A stretch of 64,000 nt of DNA from Sphingomonas flavalba. Lineage in GTDB: Bacteria; Pseudomonadota; Alphaproteobacteria; Sphingomonadales; Sphingomonadaceae. The stretch spans positions 124,001 to 188,000 of the forward strand of contig NZ_SPHY01000003.1 of the NCBI RefSeq assembly GCF_004796535.1, read 5' to 3'. The notes below the pieces were generated by a model that did no database searches, had not been told where the DNA came from, and was given only the letters and a program-made list of their open reading frames with translations. Below, piece after piece: positions 36,852 to 45,904 of this stretch (positions within the stretch are counted from its first letter, which is position 1; each line of letters opens with the position of its first letter). The position numbers and the translations under genes are program-made.

Positions 36852-37082
36852 TCAGGACATGGTTGCGGAGCCCCTTCTGGCCCGGGCAAAGCCGCGATCC
36901 GTGGCAATGAACCGCTCGAGCATCGGCACGATCAGCTTCACCGGATCCGCCGCGGTTTGACCGCTCTCACGGGCCAGCGCTTCCGCATAAGCGGTCAGAT
37001 CTCGATGGAGCGGGCCGGGCAGCGCCACGGTCACCTTGACGGGTTTGTCGTCGACGATGGGGCCCAGTTTCAACTTCGCCAT
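36852..37082 (-). CDS. DUF2274-domain protein, Trb-associated
   Basis: A 76-residue protein matching DUF2274 (MAKLKLGPIVDDKPVKVTV, then LHRDLTAYAEALARESG). This small ribbon-helix-helix-like protein regularly follows trbI in integrative elements of alphaproteobacteria. It begins 2 bases after the trbI stop and ends the surviving trb run. Exact role not established. Confidence 0.82.
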   Translation of the reverse strand: MAKLKLGPIVDDKPVKVTVALPGPLHRDLTAYAEALARESGQTAADPVKLIVPMLERFIATDRGFARARRGSATMS

Positions 37083-37084
37083 GA

Positions 37085-38227
37085 TCAGCTCCTGTAAGGC
37101 TCGAGCACGAGGTCGCGGGTAACAATTACCCGAACCGGAAACCCAGGGCGGATGGTGAGTGTTGGCTCGACCTGCAATTGCCGCTGAATGATCTGCTGCC
37201 CAGCCTGATTGATGGTGTCCTGCGCGCCGTCACGGATGGCGCGGATCAGCCGGTCCTCGTCGCTGGTCGCCAGTTCGGTTCCAATGCCGAGCAATGTCGA
37301 GAGCCCGGCGGCCTTCATCAGATCCCACCAATGATAGTCGACGCCGTCTTCAAGTCCGGCATAGCCCGAAGCGCCCGCGCCAGGCTGGCGCCCCAGCACG
37401 ATCGAATGGCCATTGGGGAAGATCAGCCTGTTCCACACCAGCAACACGCGCCGCTGACCGAAAGTCACGCCGTCATCGTATTCGCCGATGATGCGGGTGC
37501 CCTGCGGGATCAGAAGCAGGCTACCGGTCGGGCTGTCATAGACGTTCTGGGTCACCTGGGCGGTGACCTGTCCCGGCAGATCGGAACGAATGCCGGTGAT
37601 CATCGCCGCCGGAATCACGGCTCCCGCCTGAAGGATGTAGGGCGATGCAGGCGCCGTGACGCGATCAAGGGCGACCGTTTGCCGATCGACGGGGCCATTC
37701 AGGAAAGCGGTGTGCCTGTCCTGTGTGGCAGACTGGCCTCCAAGATCGAGGCCGGCAAGACCAGGACCAGCCACACCCGGCGTAGCTCCAGCGGCAGGAG
37801 CGGTCTGAAAGAACACACGACTGGTGCGAGCGGCTTCTTCCTCGGCCAAACGGCGCTGCTCCTGGGGATCGACGGCCGGCGCAGTGATTGCGGGCGGCGC
37901 GACCGGCTGCCCCCGGTTCTGGGCATCGAGGATCGGACCACCGAGATCGCCCGGCAAGGGCGGTCCGAGAACCGGGCCGGTATAGTCGCGCGGCAGATCG
38001 GACAGCCCATCTGCCGTTGGACGGTTCTCGACAGAATAAAGCTCGTCGCCTCCGGGCTCGGCATCGCGCGTCTGCAGCGCGTAGATGAGCGCGCCGCCAA
38101 TGCCGAGAAGTGCGATACCGCCGATAGCGGCGAGCATCTTGCGGGATAGGCGGGTGACCCGGGGCGGTTCCGCGCGCAGCCGCATCGGTGCTGCGCCAGC
38201 GTCCTTGGGGGTAGTGGTTTCCGTCAT
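37085..38227 (-). CDS. trbI: TrbI, VirB10-like type IV secretion protein
   Basis: A 380-residue inner-membrane protein: a short cytoplasmic start, one membrane span at about 32-51 (AAIGGIALLGIGGALIYA), a Pro-rich periplasmic linker, and the TrbI/VirB10 beta-barrel domain (ILQAGAVIPAAMITGIRSDL, VYDSPTGSLLLIPQGTRIIG, LEDGVDYHWWDLM). The length is normal for this family. It overlaps trbG by 4 bases. With most transfer genes missing, it is intact but probably no longer in a working channel. Confidence 0.9.
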   Translation of the reverse strand: MTETTTPKDAGAAPMRLRAEPPRVTRLSRKMLAAIGGIALLGIGGALIYALQTRDAEPGGDELYSVENRPTADGLSDLPRDYTGPVLGPPLPGDLGGPILDAQNRGQPVAPPAITAPAVDPQEQRRLAEEEAARTSRVFFQTAPAAGATPGVAGPGLAGLDLGGQSATQDRHTAFLNGPVDRQTVALDRVTAPASPYILQAGAVIPAAMITGIRSDLPGQVTAQVTQNVYDSPTGSLLLIPQGTRIIGEYDDGVTFGQRRVLLVWNRLIFPNGHSIVLGRQPGAGASGYAGLEDGVDYHWWDLMKAAGLSTLLGIGTELATSDEDRLIRAIRDGAQDTINQAGQQIIQRQLQVEPTLTIRPGFPVRVIVTRDLVLEPYRS

Positions 38228-39240
38228 GACGAGGCACCTCCGGTCGCAGGAGGAGACGAGGCCGCAGCTTGTCTCTGCTCAGTGCGGACAATGCGGACCG
38301 TCTGCTGGTGATCGCCGCTGCCAAGGCGAAGCTCGGCCGCACCAAACAGGTGATCGACGATCAGGATACTGTGGTGGACGCGGCTGTTGACGATCTGCGG
38401 CTCGCCATCGGCGCCAAGAACAAAGATCGGCGGCATCTCGCCCTGCACGATGCCGCGCGGGAAAACGACATAGACGCGGCGGCCATCATCGAAGACCGAG
38501 ATCGGACGCCATGGCGGGCTGTCGCCGGTCAGACCGTAACGGTAGTTGCGCGCCGCTTCCTTGGGGATGATCGGCGCGGCAGGCGCAGTTTGCCGCTGAC
38601 CGGGTGGTGGCGCCGGATAGGCCCAGGCGACCGCCGGCATATAGAGCGCCTCGCGAGCCCGCAGTTCGATCATATAGGTGCGCCGGTCGGTGGTGATGAC
38701 AAGATTGGTCGAAATTTCCGGCCGCGTCGGCTTGACCAGAATATGCACCTGCGCGGCATTGCCCGCCCCGCTCGTCGTATCGCCGATAATCCAGCGGGCG
38801 GTGTCACCGGCCGCGATCGGCCCCGCGCCGGTCAGGCTTTCGCCCGGCTCGAGCGCGATATCGGTGATCTGCCCCGGGGCAGCATAGACCTGGTAGAGCG
38901 CGCCCTGCGACCAGGGGTAGATTTGAATGGCATTGTAATAGCCCGCGCGGCGCGGCTCGACGCGCGCGGCAGCGTTAGCGTTTTCAACCCGCCCGGCTGC
39001 GGTGCTCGCAGGTTCTCCGCCACGCGCGACGGTCCAGCCAGGCGGCGTGTGCAGCGGTCGCGGTCGATCATCGATAACGGATGCCTGGACTGCCGGCAGC
39101 GGCGGCACGTCAGCGTCGTAGCTGAACTGCGGCGTTCGATTTGTGGCACAGCCCGCGAGCAGGGTCGCGCCGAGCAGCAAAGCCACCGATACGGGTTTAC
39201 GGAAAGCCGGACTTGCGGACGTACGGATGGCGGAGATCAT
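38224..39240 (-). CDS. trbG: TrbG, VirB9-like type IV secretion protein
   Basis: A 338-residue protein with a lipoprotein signal (LLLGATLLAGC, lipid-binding Cys31), then the VirB9/TrbG domain: YPWSQGALYQVYAAPGQITD, IALEPGESL, GNAAQVHILVKPTRP and a C-terminal VYVVFPRGIVQGEMPPIFVL segment. Normal length. It overlaps trbI (4 bases) and trbF (4 bases). Part of the channel core in a working conjugation system. Confidence 0.9.
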   Translation of the reverse strand: MISAIRTSASPAFRKPVSVALLLGATLLAGCATNRTPQFSYDADVPPLPAVQASVIDDRPRPLHTPPGWTVARGGEPASTAAGRVENANAAARVEPRRAGYYNAIQIYPWSQGALYQVYAAPGQITDIALEPGESLTGAGPIAAGDTARWIIGDTTSGAGNAAQVHILVKPTRPEISTNLVITTDRRTYMIELRAREALYMPAVAWAYPAPPPGQRQTAPAAPIIPKEAARNYRYGLTGDSPPWRPISVFDDGRRVYVVFPRGIVQGEMPPIFVLGADGEPQIVNSRVHHSILIVDHLFGAAELRLGSGDHQQTVRIVRTEQRQAAASSPPATGGASS

Positions 39241-39825
39241 TGGCTCATCTCCCGCGACCAGTTGATGGCGTTGACATAGATGCCAAGCGGATTGGCGCGC
39301 AGGCGTTCGGCATCGCGCGGTGTCTGGATCACGATAGTCAGGATCGCGGTCCAGCGCTCGGTGGTGGAGAGCTGACCGTTTTCATAATGCCGCTCGATCC
39401 AGGCGACGCGGAAGGAATCCGGCGAAGCGCGAATGACAGAGGACATTTCGACGGCGATCTGCTGGCGCCCGACACGGGTGAACGGGTCGTTGGCGCGGGC
39501 ATAATCGTTCAAGGCCGCAGCCCCCCGATCGGTCGTCCATTCGTAGGCGCGCAGCCAGTTCTGCCGCACGATGATCGGATCGGCCGGGATCGAGCGCACC
39601 TGCTCGATGAAGCGGCCGAGGTGCCAGGCGATTTGCGGGTCGGTTGGCCGGTAGTCGGCTGTGGCCGGCGCGACCGCTTGCGCCTGGCCGAGATTGTCGA
39701 CCTGCACGACCCAGGGCACCACGGTCCCGCGCGCCGATTGCCAAACGAGGGCCGCGGCAAATCCGGCGCTAAGGATCAGCGAGCCGAACGCCATATAGCG
39801 CCAGTTGCGCGCCTGGACGCGGGCC
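39237..39825 (-). pseudogene. trbF: trbF, 5'-truncated VirB8-like gene
   Basis: The 3' part of trbF. It still encodes the membrane span (SLILSAGFAAALVWQ) and the VirB8-like periplasmic domain (VVQVDNLGQAQAV, WHLGRFIEQVRSIPADPIIV, FRVAWIERHYENGQ). The normal first 30-40 cytoplasmic residues are missing: going upstream, the frame runs into the ParB reading frame at about 39821-39835. The first internal ATG (39794) would give 185 residues, short for TrbF. This is a deletion breakpoint, not a frameshift. Confidence 0.8.
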
Positions 39826-40221
39826 GAAGGCCCGAAACTGATCGAGCGGATGAAGCGGCGCGCGCTCGATATTTTCCGCGAGCGAGACTTCGTCGATCAG
39901 GATGTCAGCATCGGCCTCGGATATGACGCACGGGACGGGCGCAGTCTTTGCGAGACGCTTCTGCCTGACCAGCAATTCAAGGGCCCGATAGCGGCGACCG
40001 CCTGCGGGCACCTCGAACATGCCGGTTTCCTTGCCCTCGGGATCGAGGAGTGGCCGCACATGCAGGGACTGGATCAGGCCGCGGCGGGCGATGGATTCGG
40101 CCAGTTCCTCGACCGAGATGCCGGCTTTGACGCGCCGGACATTGGCCTGGCTCAGCGCCAGCTTGTTGAACGGAATATCGCGCGAGGACGCGAGGGTGAT
40201 CTTCTGAACGGCAGTAGCCAT
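39769..40221 (-). pseudogene. parB-like gene, 3'-truncated at the deletion joint
   Basis: The surviving 150 codons begin MATAVQKITL and contain the ParB N-terminal domain (IPFNKLALSQANVRR, ELAESIARRGLIQSLHVRP, GGRRYRALELL as box II, SLAENIERAPLHPLDQF as box III). After box III the frame leaves ParB sequence and reads out-of-frame trbF DNA before a chance stop at 39769. Full-length relatives are several hundred residues long, so the helix-turn-helix and C-terminal parts are lost. The start is preceded by GGAG and by a structured leader. Confidence 0.8.
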
Positions 40222-40235
40222 ATGCCTTACTCCAT

Positions 40236-40276
40236 GACGGGCGCCGGGAGACTCTCTCTCCGGCCACCGACCCGTC
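40236..40276 (-). promoter_or_regulatory. Structured leader, copy 1, upstream of parB
   Basis: On the minus strand the element opens with GACGGGT and closes with CCCGTC, pairing into an outer stem. Inside, GCCGG and CCGGC pair around a GAGAGAG stretch. It ends 14 bases before the ATG and is followed at once by a GGAG Shine-Dalgarno. A second copy stands in the same place before ardC. Confidence 0.6.
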
Positions 40277-40286
40277 ACGAAGCAAA

Positions 40287-40318
40287 GCGCCGCCCTCTTC
40301 CTCTCAAGAGAGCGGCGC
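40287..40318 (-). terminator. Rho-independent terminator after the DUF2958 gene
   Basis: A 13-bp stem (GCGCCGC plus CTCTT against AAGAG plus GCGGCGC, with one wobble pair) closes a 6-base loop, followed on the minus strand by TTTGCTT. It lies just after the DUF2958 stop and before the parB leader, ending the ardC-DUF2958 transcript. Confidence 0.7.
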
Positions 40319-40345
40319 AAAATCGCAAAGCCGGAGAAGCGGGCT

Positions 40346-40750
40346 TCAGTGTTTCCGGCTCTGTGTATCGGTCTGTTTCCGGGTCGGCGTGGAGGCGGCT
40401 CGGGCGCCGGAGTAAAGAATGCGCTCGGCCTCGCGGATGCCACCGGCCCGCCGCGCCATGTCAGCCCAGACCGAGATCGGGAAATCGCCGGTGAAGTGCA
40501 GATCGCGCTCGATCCTCATGTCAAAGGGCAAGCGGATCGCCTGCATTTCGCCAAGGCTCCAGCTTCCAAGCTCTGGAAACCCCAGATCGGCAAGGCCGAA
40601 AAGGGTGTCACCGTTGCTATCCAATTCGGTCGCAAGCCAGACGCCGCTACCCAACGGATTGAAGAATTTTACCACGGGGACGGGGTCGACATCGCTCTGG
40701 CGGCCATTGGCGAGGAGCTGCTCGCGCTGGGTGCTGGTCAGGAGGATCAT
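40346..40750 (-). CDS. DUF2958-domain protein
   Basis: A 134-residue protein matching DUF2958: start MILLTSTQREQLLANG, then VPVVKFFNPLGSGVWLATEL, DTLFGLADLGFPELG and a Leu-rich region with IERDLHF. This family is found in mobile elements next to ArdC and ParB genes; its biochemical role is not known. The ATG overlaps the ardC stop by 4 bases (ATGA). Ends with a basic, Thr-rich tail. Confidence 0.82.
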   Translation of the reverse strand: MILLTSTQREQLLANGRQSDVDPVPVVKFFNPLGSGVWLATELDSNGDTLFGLADLGFPELGSWSLGEMQAIRLPFDMRIERDLHFTGDFPISVWADMARRAGGIREAERILYSGARAASTPTRKQTDTQSRKH

Positions 40751-41691
40751 GCCGCAGCCCTCCGATCCGTCGATGCTGTATCTTCGCGGGGCAGATGCGC
40801 CAGCAGCCAATCGGCCGCCTTGCTGGCCTGGGAAGCGGCGCGGACGATGGCGCGGTTGTCCTCGCGCAGCACCTCGAGCCAGGAGCCGATGTAGTCGGCA
40901 TGGCGTACGGTCGGCACAACGCCGAGCGAGGCGCAGCAGAAGGCCGCGTTCATTTCGGCGACCAATTCTTCGAATGCGTATTTCCTGGTGCCGAAGCGGC
41001 CCGACATATCCCGCCCAAGCCGGGAGGCATGGCCGGTGGCGTGCCCCAGCTCGTGCAGGGCGGTCCGGTGCCAGTCGATCGGCTCGAAATAGGCCTGTGG
41101 CGGCGGCACCTGAACATAATCGTGCGCTGGAACATAGAAGGCCTGGTTCCCACCGATGCGAAAGTCGATTCCGGTCGCCCGGATCAGCGCCTCGACCCTT
41201 GGCTCGATCATGTGGGGCGGCGGTGGCGGCGCCTCGATAGCAACATCCTCAGGCAAGCCCTCGCATTGCGCCGTGTTGAACACGGTGAAGCGTTTGAGAA
41301 ACGGGATGCTGCCAGCTTCCTCCCCCGTCTCCCGCGCGCGGCGCTTCTCATCCTCGGGCGTGAAGCGGTCGGCATAGACGACGGTCGTGCCGCGCTCACC
41401 TTTCCGGACATTGCCGCCGAGCGACAAGGCCTGGCGGAAAGTCAACCAATGCTGGGTCGGATAGCCGTATTGAACAACGGTGCCCCAGAGGATCAGAATG
41501 TTGATCCCGGAATATTGCCGGGCCGTCGCGGCATTCCTCGGCATCGCGAGCGGCGCCTTCGCCGCCGTGCCCCAGGGCTGGACCCAGGGCAAGCGCCCTT
41601 GCTCCAGCTCGTTGATGATTTTCGCGGTGATCTCGTCATAGAGATTGGTGCGGTCGCCGCCGTCGCGTGCGGCGCGGTTCTGTCTGGCCAT
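40747..41691 (-). CDS. ardC: ArdC-like antirestriction protein (ssDNA-binding plus zincin-like domain)
   Basis: A 314-residue protein. The N-terminal domain binds single-stranded DNA in this family (LYDEITAKIINELEQGRLPW, GINILILWG, WLTFRQALSLGGNVRKGERG). The C-terminal part is a zincin-like metalloprotease domain with HELGHATGH near 212, then MNAAFCCASLG. ArdC shields incoming plasmid DNA from restriction during conjugation. It fits a conjugative element that has to enter cells with restriction systems. Its leader holds copy 2 of the structured element. Confidence 0.88.
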   Translation of the reverse strand: MARQNRAARDGGDRTNLYDEITAKIINELEQGRLPWVQPWGTAAKAPLAMPRNAATARQYSGINILILWGTVVQYGYPTQHWLTFRQALSLGGNVRKGERGTTVVYADRFTPEDEKRRARETGEEAGSIPFLKRFTVFNTAQCEGLPEDVAIEAPPPPPHMIEPRVEALIRATGIDFRIGGNQAFYVPAHDYVQVPPPQAYFEPIDWHRTALHELGHATGHASRLGRDMSGRFGTRKYAFEELVAEMNAAFCCASLGVVPTVRHADYIGSWLEVLREDNRAIVRAASQASKAADWLLAHLPREDTASTDRRAAA

Positions 41692-41706
41692 CGAGATTGT
41701 CTCCGC

Positions 41707-41746
41707 GACGGGCGCCGGAAGCCTCTCTCCCGACCTTCAACCCGTC
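41707..41746 (-). promoter_or_regulatory. Structured leader, copy 2, upstream of ardC
   Basis: On the minus strand it opens GACGGGTT and closes GGCGCCCGTC, with an inner GAGAGAGG loop region. It lies 15 bases before the ardC ATG and is followed by GGAG. The spacing and ends match copy 1 upstream of parB, although the middle bases differ. This suggests a shared RNA switch or protein site that acts on translation. Confidence 0.6.
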
Positions 41747-41955
41747 ACGGCAAACCCCGTCCGCACTCTCACTCTAGGAGCCGCGGTGGGGCCTAAATGG
41801 AGAAGACCCGCCTGAGAAAGCGGCCGCAAACAGCATCAGGCCTGTCCGATCTGCACGCCATGGTCGCCGACCATACGCCGCGGCCAATTTCTGCTGGCCC
41901 TTATCGGCACATATCGGCTCCAATCGCATCACCGCACCACGATCAGGAGCTGCAG

Positions 41956-42234
41956 ATGCCATCCGTTAGCGACCGGCCCGTCAAACGTTCGATCCGAAGG
42001 AATGAACTGCGAGAAATCGTTCCTCTGGCGGACAGCACCATTTACGAAATGGAGCAGCGCGGAGAATTTCCTCGCCGCTTTGCCCTTTCACCCAGATGCG
42101 TCGTCTGGGATCTTGCCGAGGTCGAAGCGTGGCTCGAAAGCCGGCGCACGCGGCCAATCCCGCGCGCCAAACACCCCGACGTCGCCCAGCGGAAGTTCCG
42201 GCCGGTCAAAGGGCAGGGTCGGGCTCAAGCATAG
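41956..42234 (+). CDS. AlpA/MerR-like helix-turn-helix regulator, possible excisionase
   Basis: A 92-residue protein with the AlpA helix-turn-helix: RRNELREIVPLADSTIYEME followed by FPRRFALSPRCVVWDLAEVE and WLESR, the prophage-CP4-57 regulator pattern. AGGAG sits 6 bases before the ATG. It converges on the integrase, overlapping its 3' end by 29 bases. In P4-like elements the AlpA protein controls integrase expression or aids excision; this assignment is by family. Confidence 0.83.
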   Translation: MPSVSDRPVKRSIRRNELREIVPLADSTIYEMEQRGEFPRRFALSPRCVVWDLAEVEAWLESRRTRPIPRAKHPDVAQRKFRPVKGQGRAQA

Positions 42235-43462
42235 GCATGGTCGGGGGGAGAAGGGTGACAGGCCGCTTGCGACCTTCCACCCATGCGTCAACGACGTCCG
42301 ACCATTCCTGGAGCATATGGCGGCGCTGAACCTCGTACTCTGCCTTGTTGTAGACGCCGCGCGAAGATCGCCCGTCCTCGTGGGCGAGGCATTTCTCGAT
42401 CCAGTCGCTGTTGAAACCGAGTTCATTCAGCAGCGTTGAGCCGGTCCGTCGCAAATCATGGACTGTAAACGGCTCGAGCGGCAGCCCCTCCTTCTGCGCC
42501 AGATCGACCACCGCGTAGGTGATGCGGTTGAACGTCGCCCGCGACATTGGGGCATCCGCATCGTAACGCGAGGGCAGCAGATACCGGGAATTGCCGGCAC
42601 AGGTCTTGAGCGCGATCATGATGTCGAGCGCCTGTCGGGAAAGATACACATTGTGTGGCTTGGAGCGCTTCATCCGCTCCTTCGGAATGCTCCAAACCGC
42701 GTTCTCGAAGTCCACTTCGTCCCATACGGCGTCCTGCAGCTCGCTTTTACGAACCATCGTCAGCAGGAAGAGCTTCATGCCGAGGCGAATGGTCGGCAAA
42801 GTCGGGACATGCTCCAGTTGCCTCAGCATGATGCGGATCTCTGTCGGTGAAAGCGCACGGTCTCTGGGCCGAAATGCAGCAATCGAAGCTGGGCCGACTT
42901 CATCGGCGGGATTGGGCACCTTCTCGCCGTGCAGGATCGCGAAACTGTAGATCTGCTTGAGGATGTCGCGGACGTGGATGGCCGTTGCAGGCGCACCGCG
43001 ATCGACGATCTTGGCGCAGAGAGCTCTCAGATCATCTGGGGTGATTTCGCGCAGCAGCCGGTTGCGCCAGACGGGCAGCAACTCTCGATCGAAGATCGAG
43101 CGCCGCATCGCTCTGGTACTGTCCGCCATCGGAGCCTTGTCCAGCCACTTCTCGCCGAACTGACCGAAGCTCTTGGCCTCTTTCAGGCGGCGCTTCTCGC
43201 GCTGTTTTTCAATTGCGGGTGAGCGGCCCTCTCGGACTGCGCGTTTGGCGTCCAGGCAGAGTTCGCGAGCCCGTGCGAGCGAAATGCCGTCACGTCCGTA
43301 CCTGCCGAGATAGACGGTCTCGCGGCGCCCATTCAGCCGGTAATCCAGGCTGAATGAGATCAGACCTGTCGGCGTGACACGGGCATACATGCCGTCCCTG
43401 TCTGACACCTTGTAGACTTTGTCTTTTGGTTTCAGCGCCTTAAGCGCAGCGTCCGTCAACAT
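42206..43462 (-). CDS. P4-type tyrosine integrase
   Basis: A 418-residue integrase. It has an N-terminal DUF4102 arm-binding domain (MLTDAALKALKPKDKVYKVS, LDYRLNGRRETVYLGRYG), a SAM-like core-binding domain, and a catalytic domain with the R...H-x-x-R...H...Y set: TMVRKSEL near 240, HDLRRT near 333, LAHEDG, and the nucleophile in RGVYNKAEY near 369. ATG at 43462 gives the standard N-terminus; a longer start 10 codons upstream is less likely. It is adjacent to the guaA 3' end, which it probably uses as its site. Confidence 0.9.
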   Translation of the reverse strand: MLTDAALKALKPKDKVYKVSDRDGMYARVTPTGLISFSLDYRLNGRRETVYLGRYGRDGISLARARELCLDAKRAVREGRSPAIEKQREKRRLKEAKSFGQFGEKWLDKAPMADSTRAMRRSIFDRELLPVWRNRLLREITPDDLRALCAKIVDRGAPATAIHVRDILKQIYSFAILHGEKVPNPADEVGPASIAAFRPRDRALSPTEIRIMLRQLEHVPTLPTIRLGMKLFLLTMVRKSELQDAVWDEVDFENAVWSIPKERMKRSKPHNVYLSRQALDIMIALKTCAGNSRYLLPSRYDADAPMSRATFNRITYAVVDLAQKEGLPLEPFTVHDLRRTGSTLLNELGFNSDWIEKCLAHEDGRSSRGVYNKAEYEVQRRHMLQEWSDVVDAWVEGRKRPVTLLPPTMPMLEPDPAL

Positions 43463-43480
43463 GTTCGCGCAGCCTCCGAA

Positions 43481-43643
43481 AAGTACCGTCATGCGGTTTT
43501 GGGAGGTTCGTGACGCCTAAATCACTTTGTTATCAGTGTCTTACGTTGAAAAAAGTACCGTCACGATCCTCAACTCTCGCGACGGTACTGTCTGAGACGG
43601 CCGTGATCAATATGAGCGAGCACCGTCAATCGTGACGGTACTT
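43481..43643. repeat. Four copies of an integrase arm-type motif
   Basis: The core AGTACCGTC occurs at 43481-43490 and 43553-43562 on the plus strand, and as its reverse complement at 43581-43589 (one mismatch beyond the core) and 43634-43643. The full 13 bases AAGTACCGTCACG at 43553-43565 are repeated exactly, inverted, at 43631-43643. A half site (ACCGTCA) at 43622-43628 forms a short palindrome with the last copy. These lie between integrase and guaA, where arm sites for integrase DUF4102 would be expected. Confidence 0.65.
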
Positions 43644-43755
43644 GTGATTGCTACCCACCGATAGGTCTCGATAGGCAGCGGATAAAAAATTATTTTTAAT
43701 CAGAGTGTTACGGGAAATTCTGGCGCATTGTCGGCGGCGTTCGGATGGGCCTGAA

Positions 43756-45315
<1,560 letters not shown>

Positions 45316-45361
45316 GCGCCGGCTGTTAGCAGATGATGCGCGCGGGGGAAGCCCCGTCGCG

Positions 45362-45904
45362 TCAGCGCCGCGCCAAGCTGTCGCCGAGCCGAAGATCGGC
45401 GATATCGCCGTCGCGGACCGCGCAGACGAAGCGTAGCGGCGGGCGCCGGCGTTCCAGATAGCTGTCGCGCAAATCGATCGTGCCTTCGACGTCCCAGCCG
45501 TAACGCCGGGGGCCGACACGCAGGATGTCGCGAACCGCAGCAAGCCGCGCGATCGACAACCCTTCCTCTTCCGCGGCGGCGGCGCAGGCGTCTACCGCTT
45601 CCTCCTCGTAGCGGATCGACGGCGGGGCGGGACGTTCGACCGGCGGCTGTGCCTGAGCGCTGGCACCCTCCACGAAACCACGGCGAAATTCGTGCTTCGC
45701 GGCCCGCGCGGCATCTTTCGCATCGGCTGCAACGCGGCCGGCGGCGACTGCCATCGCCCCGGCGGCGCGGCCGATGTCGCGGCCGAGCGCCGCTTCCGGC
45801 CGATCGTCCGCCACCGATGACGGCGGCAGCGGCACCGTTTCAACCTGCGCGCCAAGCGGCGCGGCAAACGCCAGAGCGACAACGGATATACCCAGCCTGA
45901 TCAT
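45362..45904 (-). CDS. Small secreted hypothetical protein inside the peptidase frame
   Basis: The last 180 codons of the fused frame have their own start: ATG at 45904 with GGAAGGAT ahead, and a signal peptide [20 protein letters not shown]. The mature part is Ala/Arg-rich (about 25-90) and ends with a compact domain from about residue 100 ([51 protein letters not shown]) that looks like a periplasmic domain of a family common in sphingomonads. No function is recognised. It is most likely a separate gene whose upstream neighbour has lost its stop. Confidence 0.6.
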   Translation of the reverse strand: MIRLGISVVALAFAAPLGAQVETVPLPPSSVADDRPEAALGRDIGRAAGAMAVAAGRVAADAKDAARAAKHEFRRGFVEGASAQAQPPVERPAPPSIRYEEEAVDACAAAAEEEGLSIARLAAVRDILRVGPRRYGWDVEGTIDLRDSYLERRRPPLRFVCAVRDGDIADLRLGDSLARR

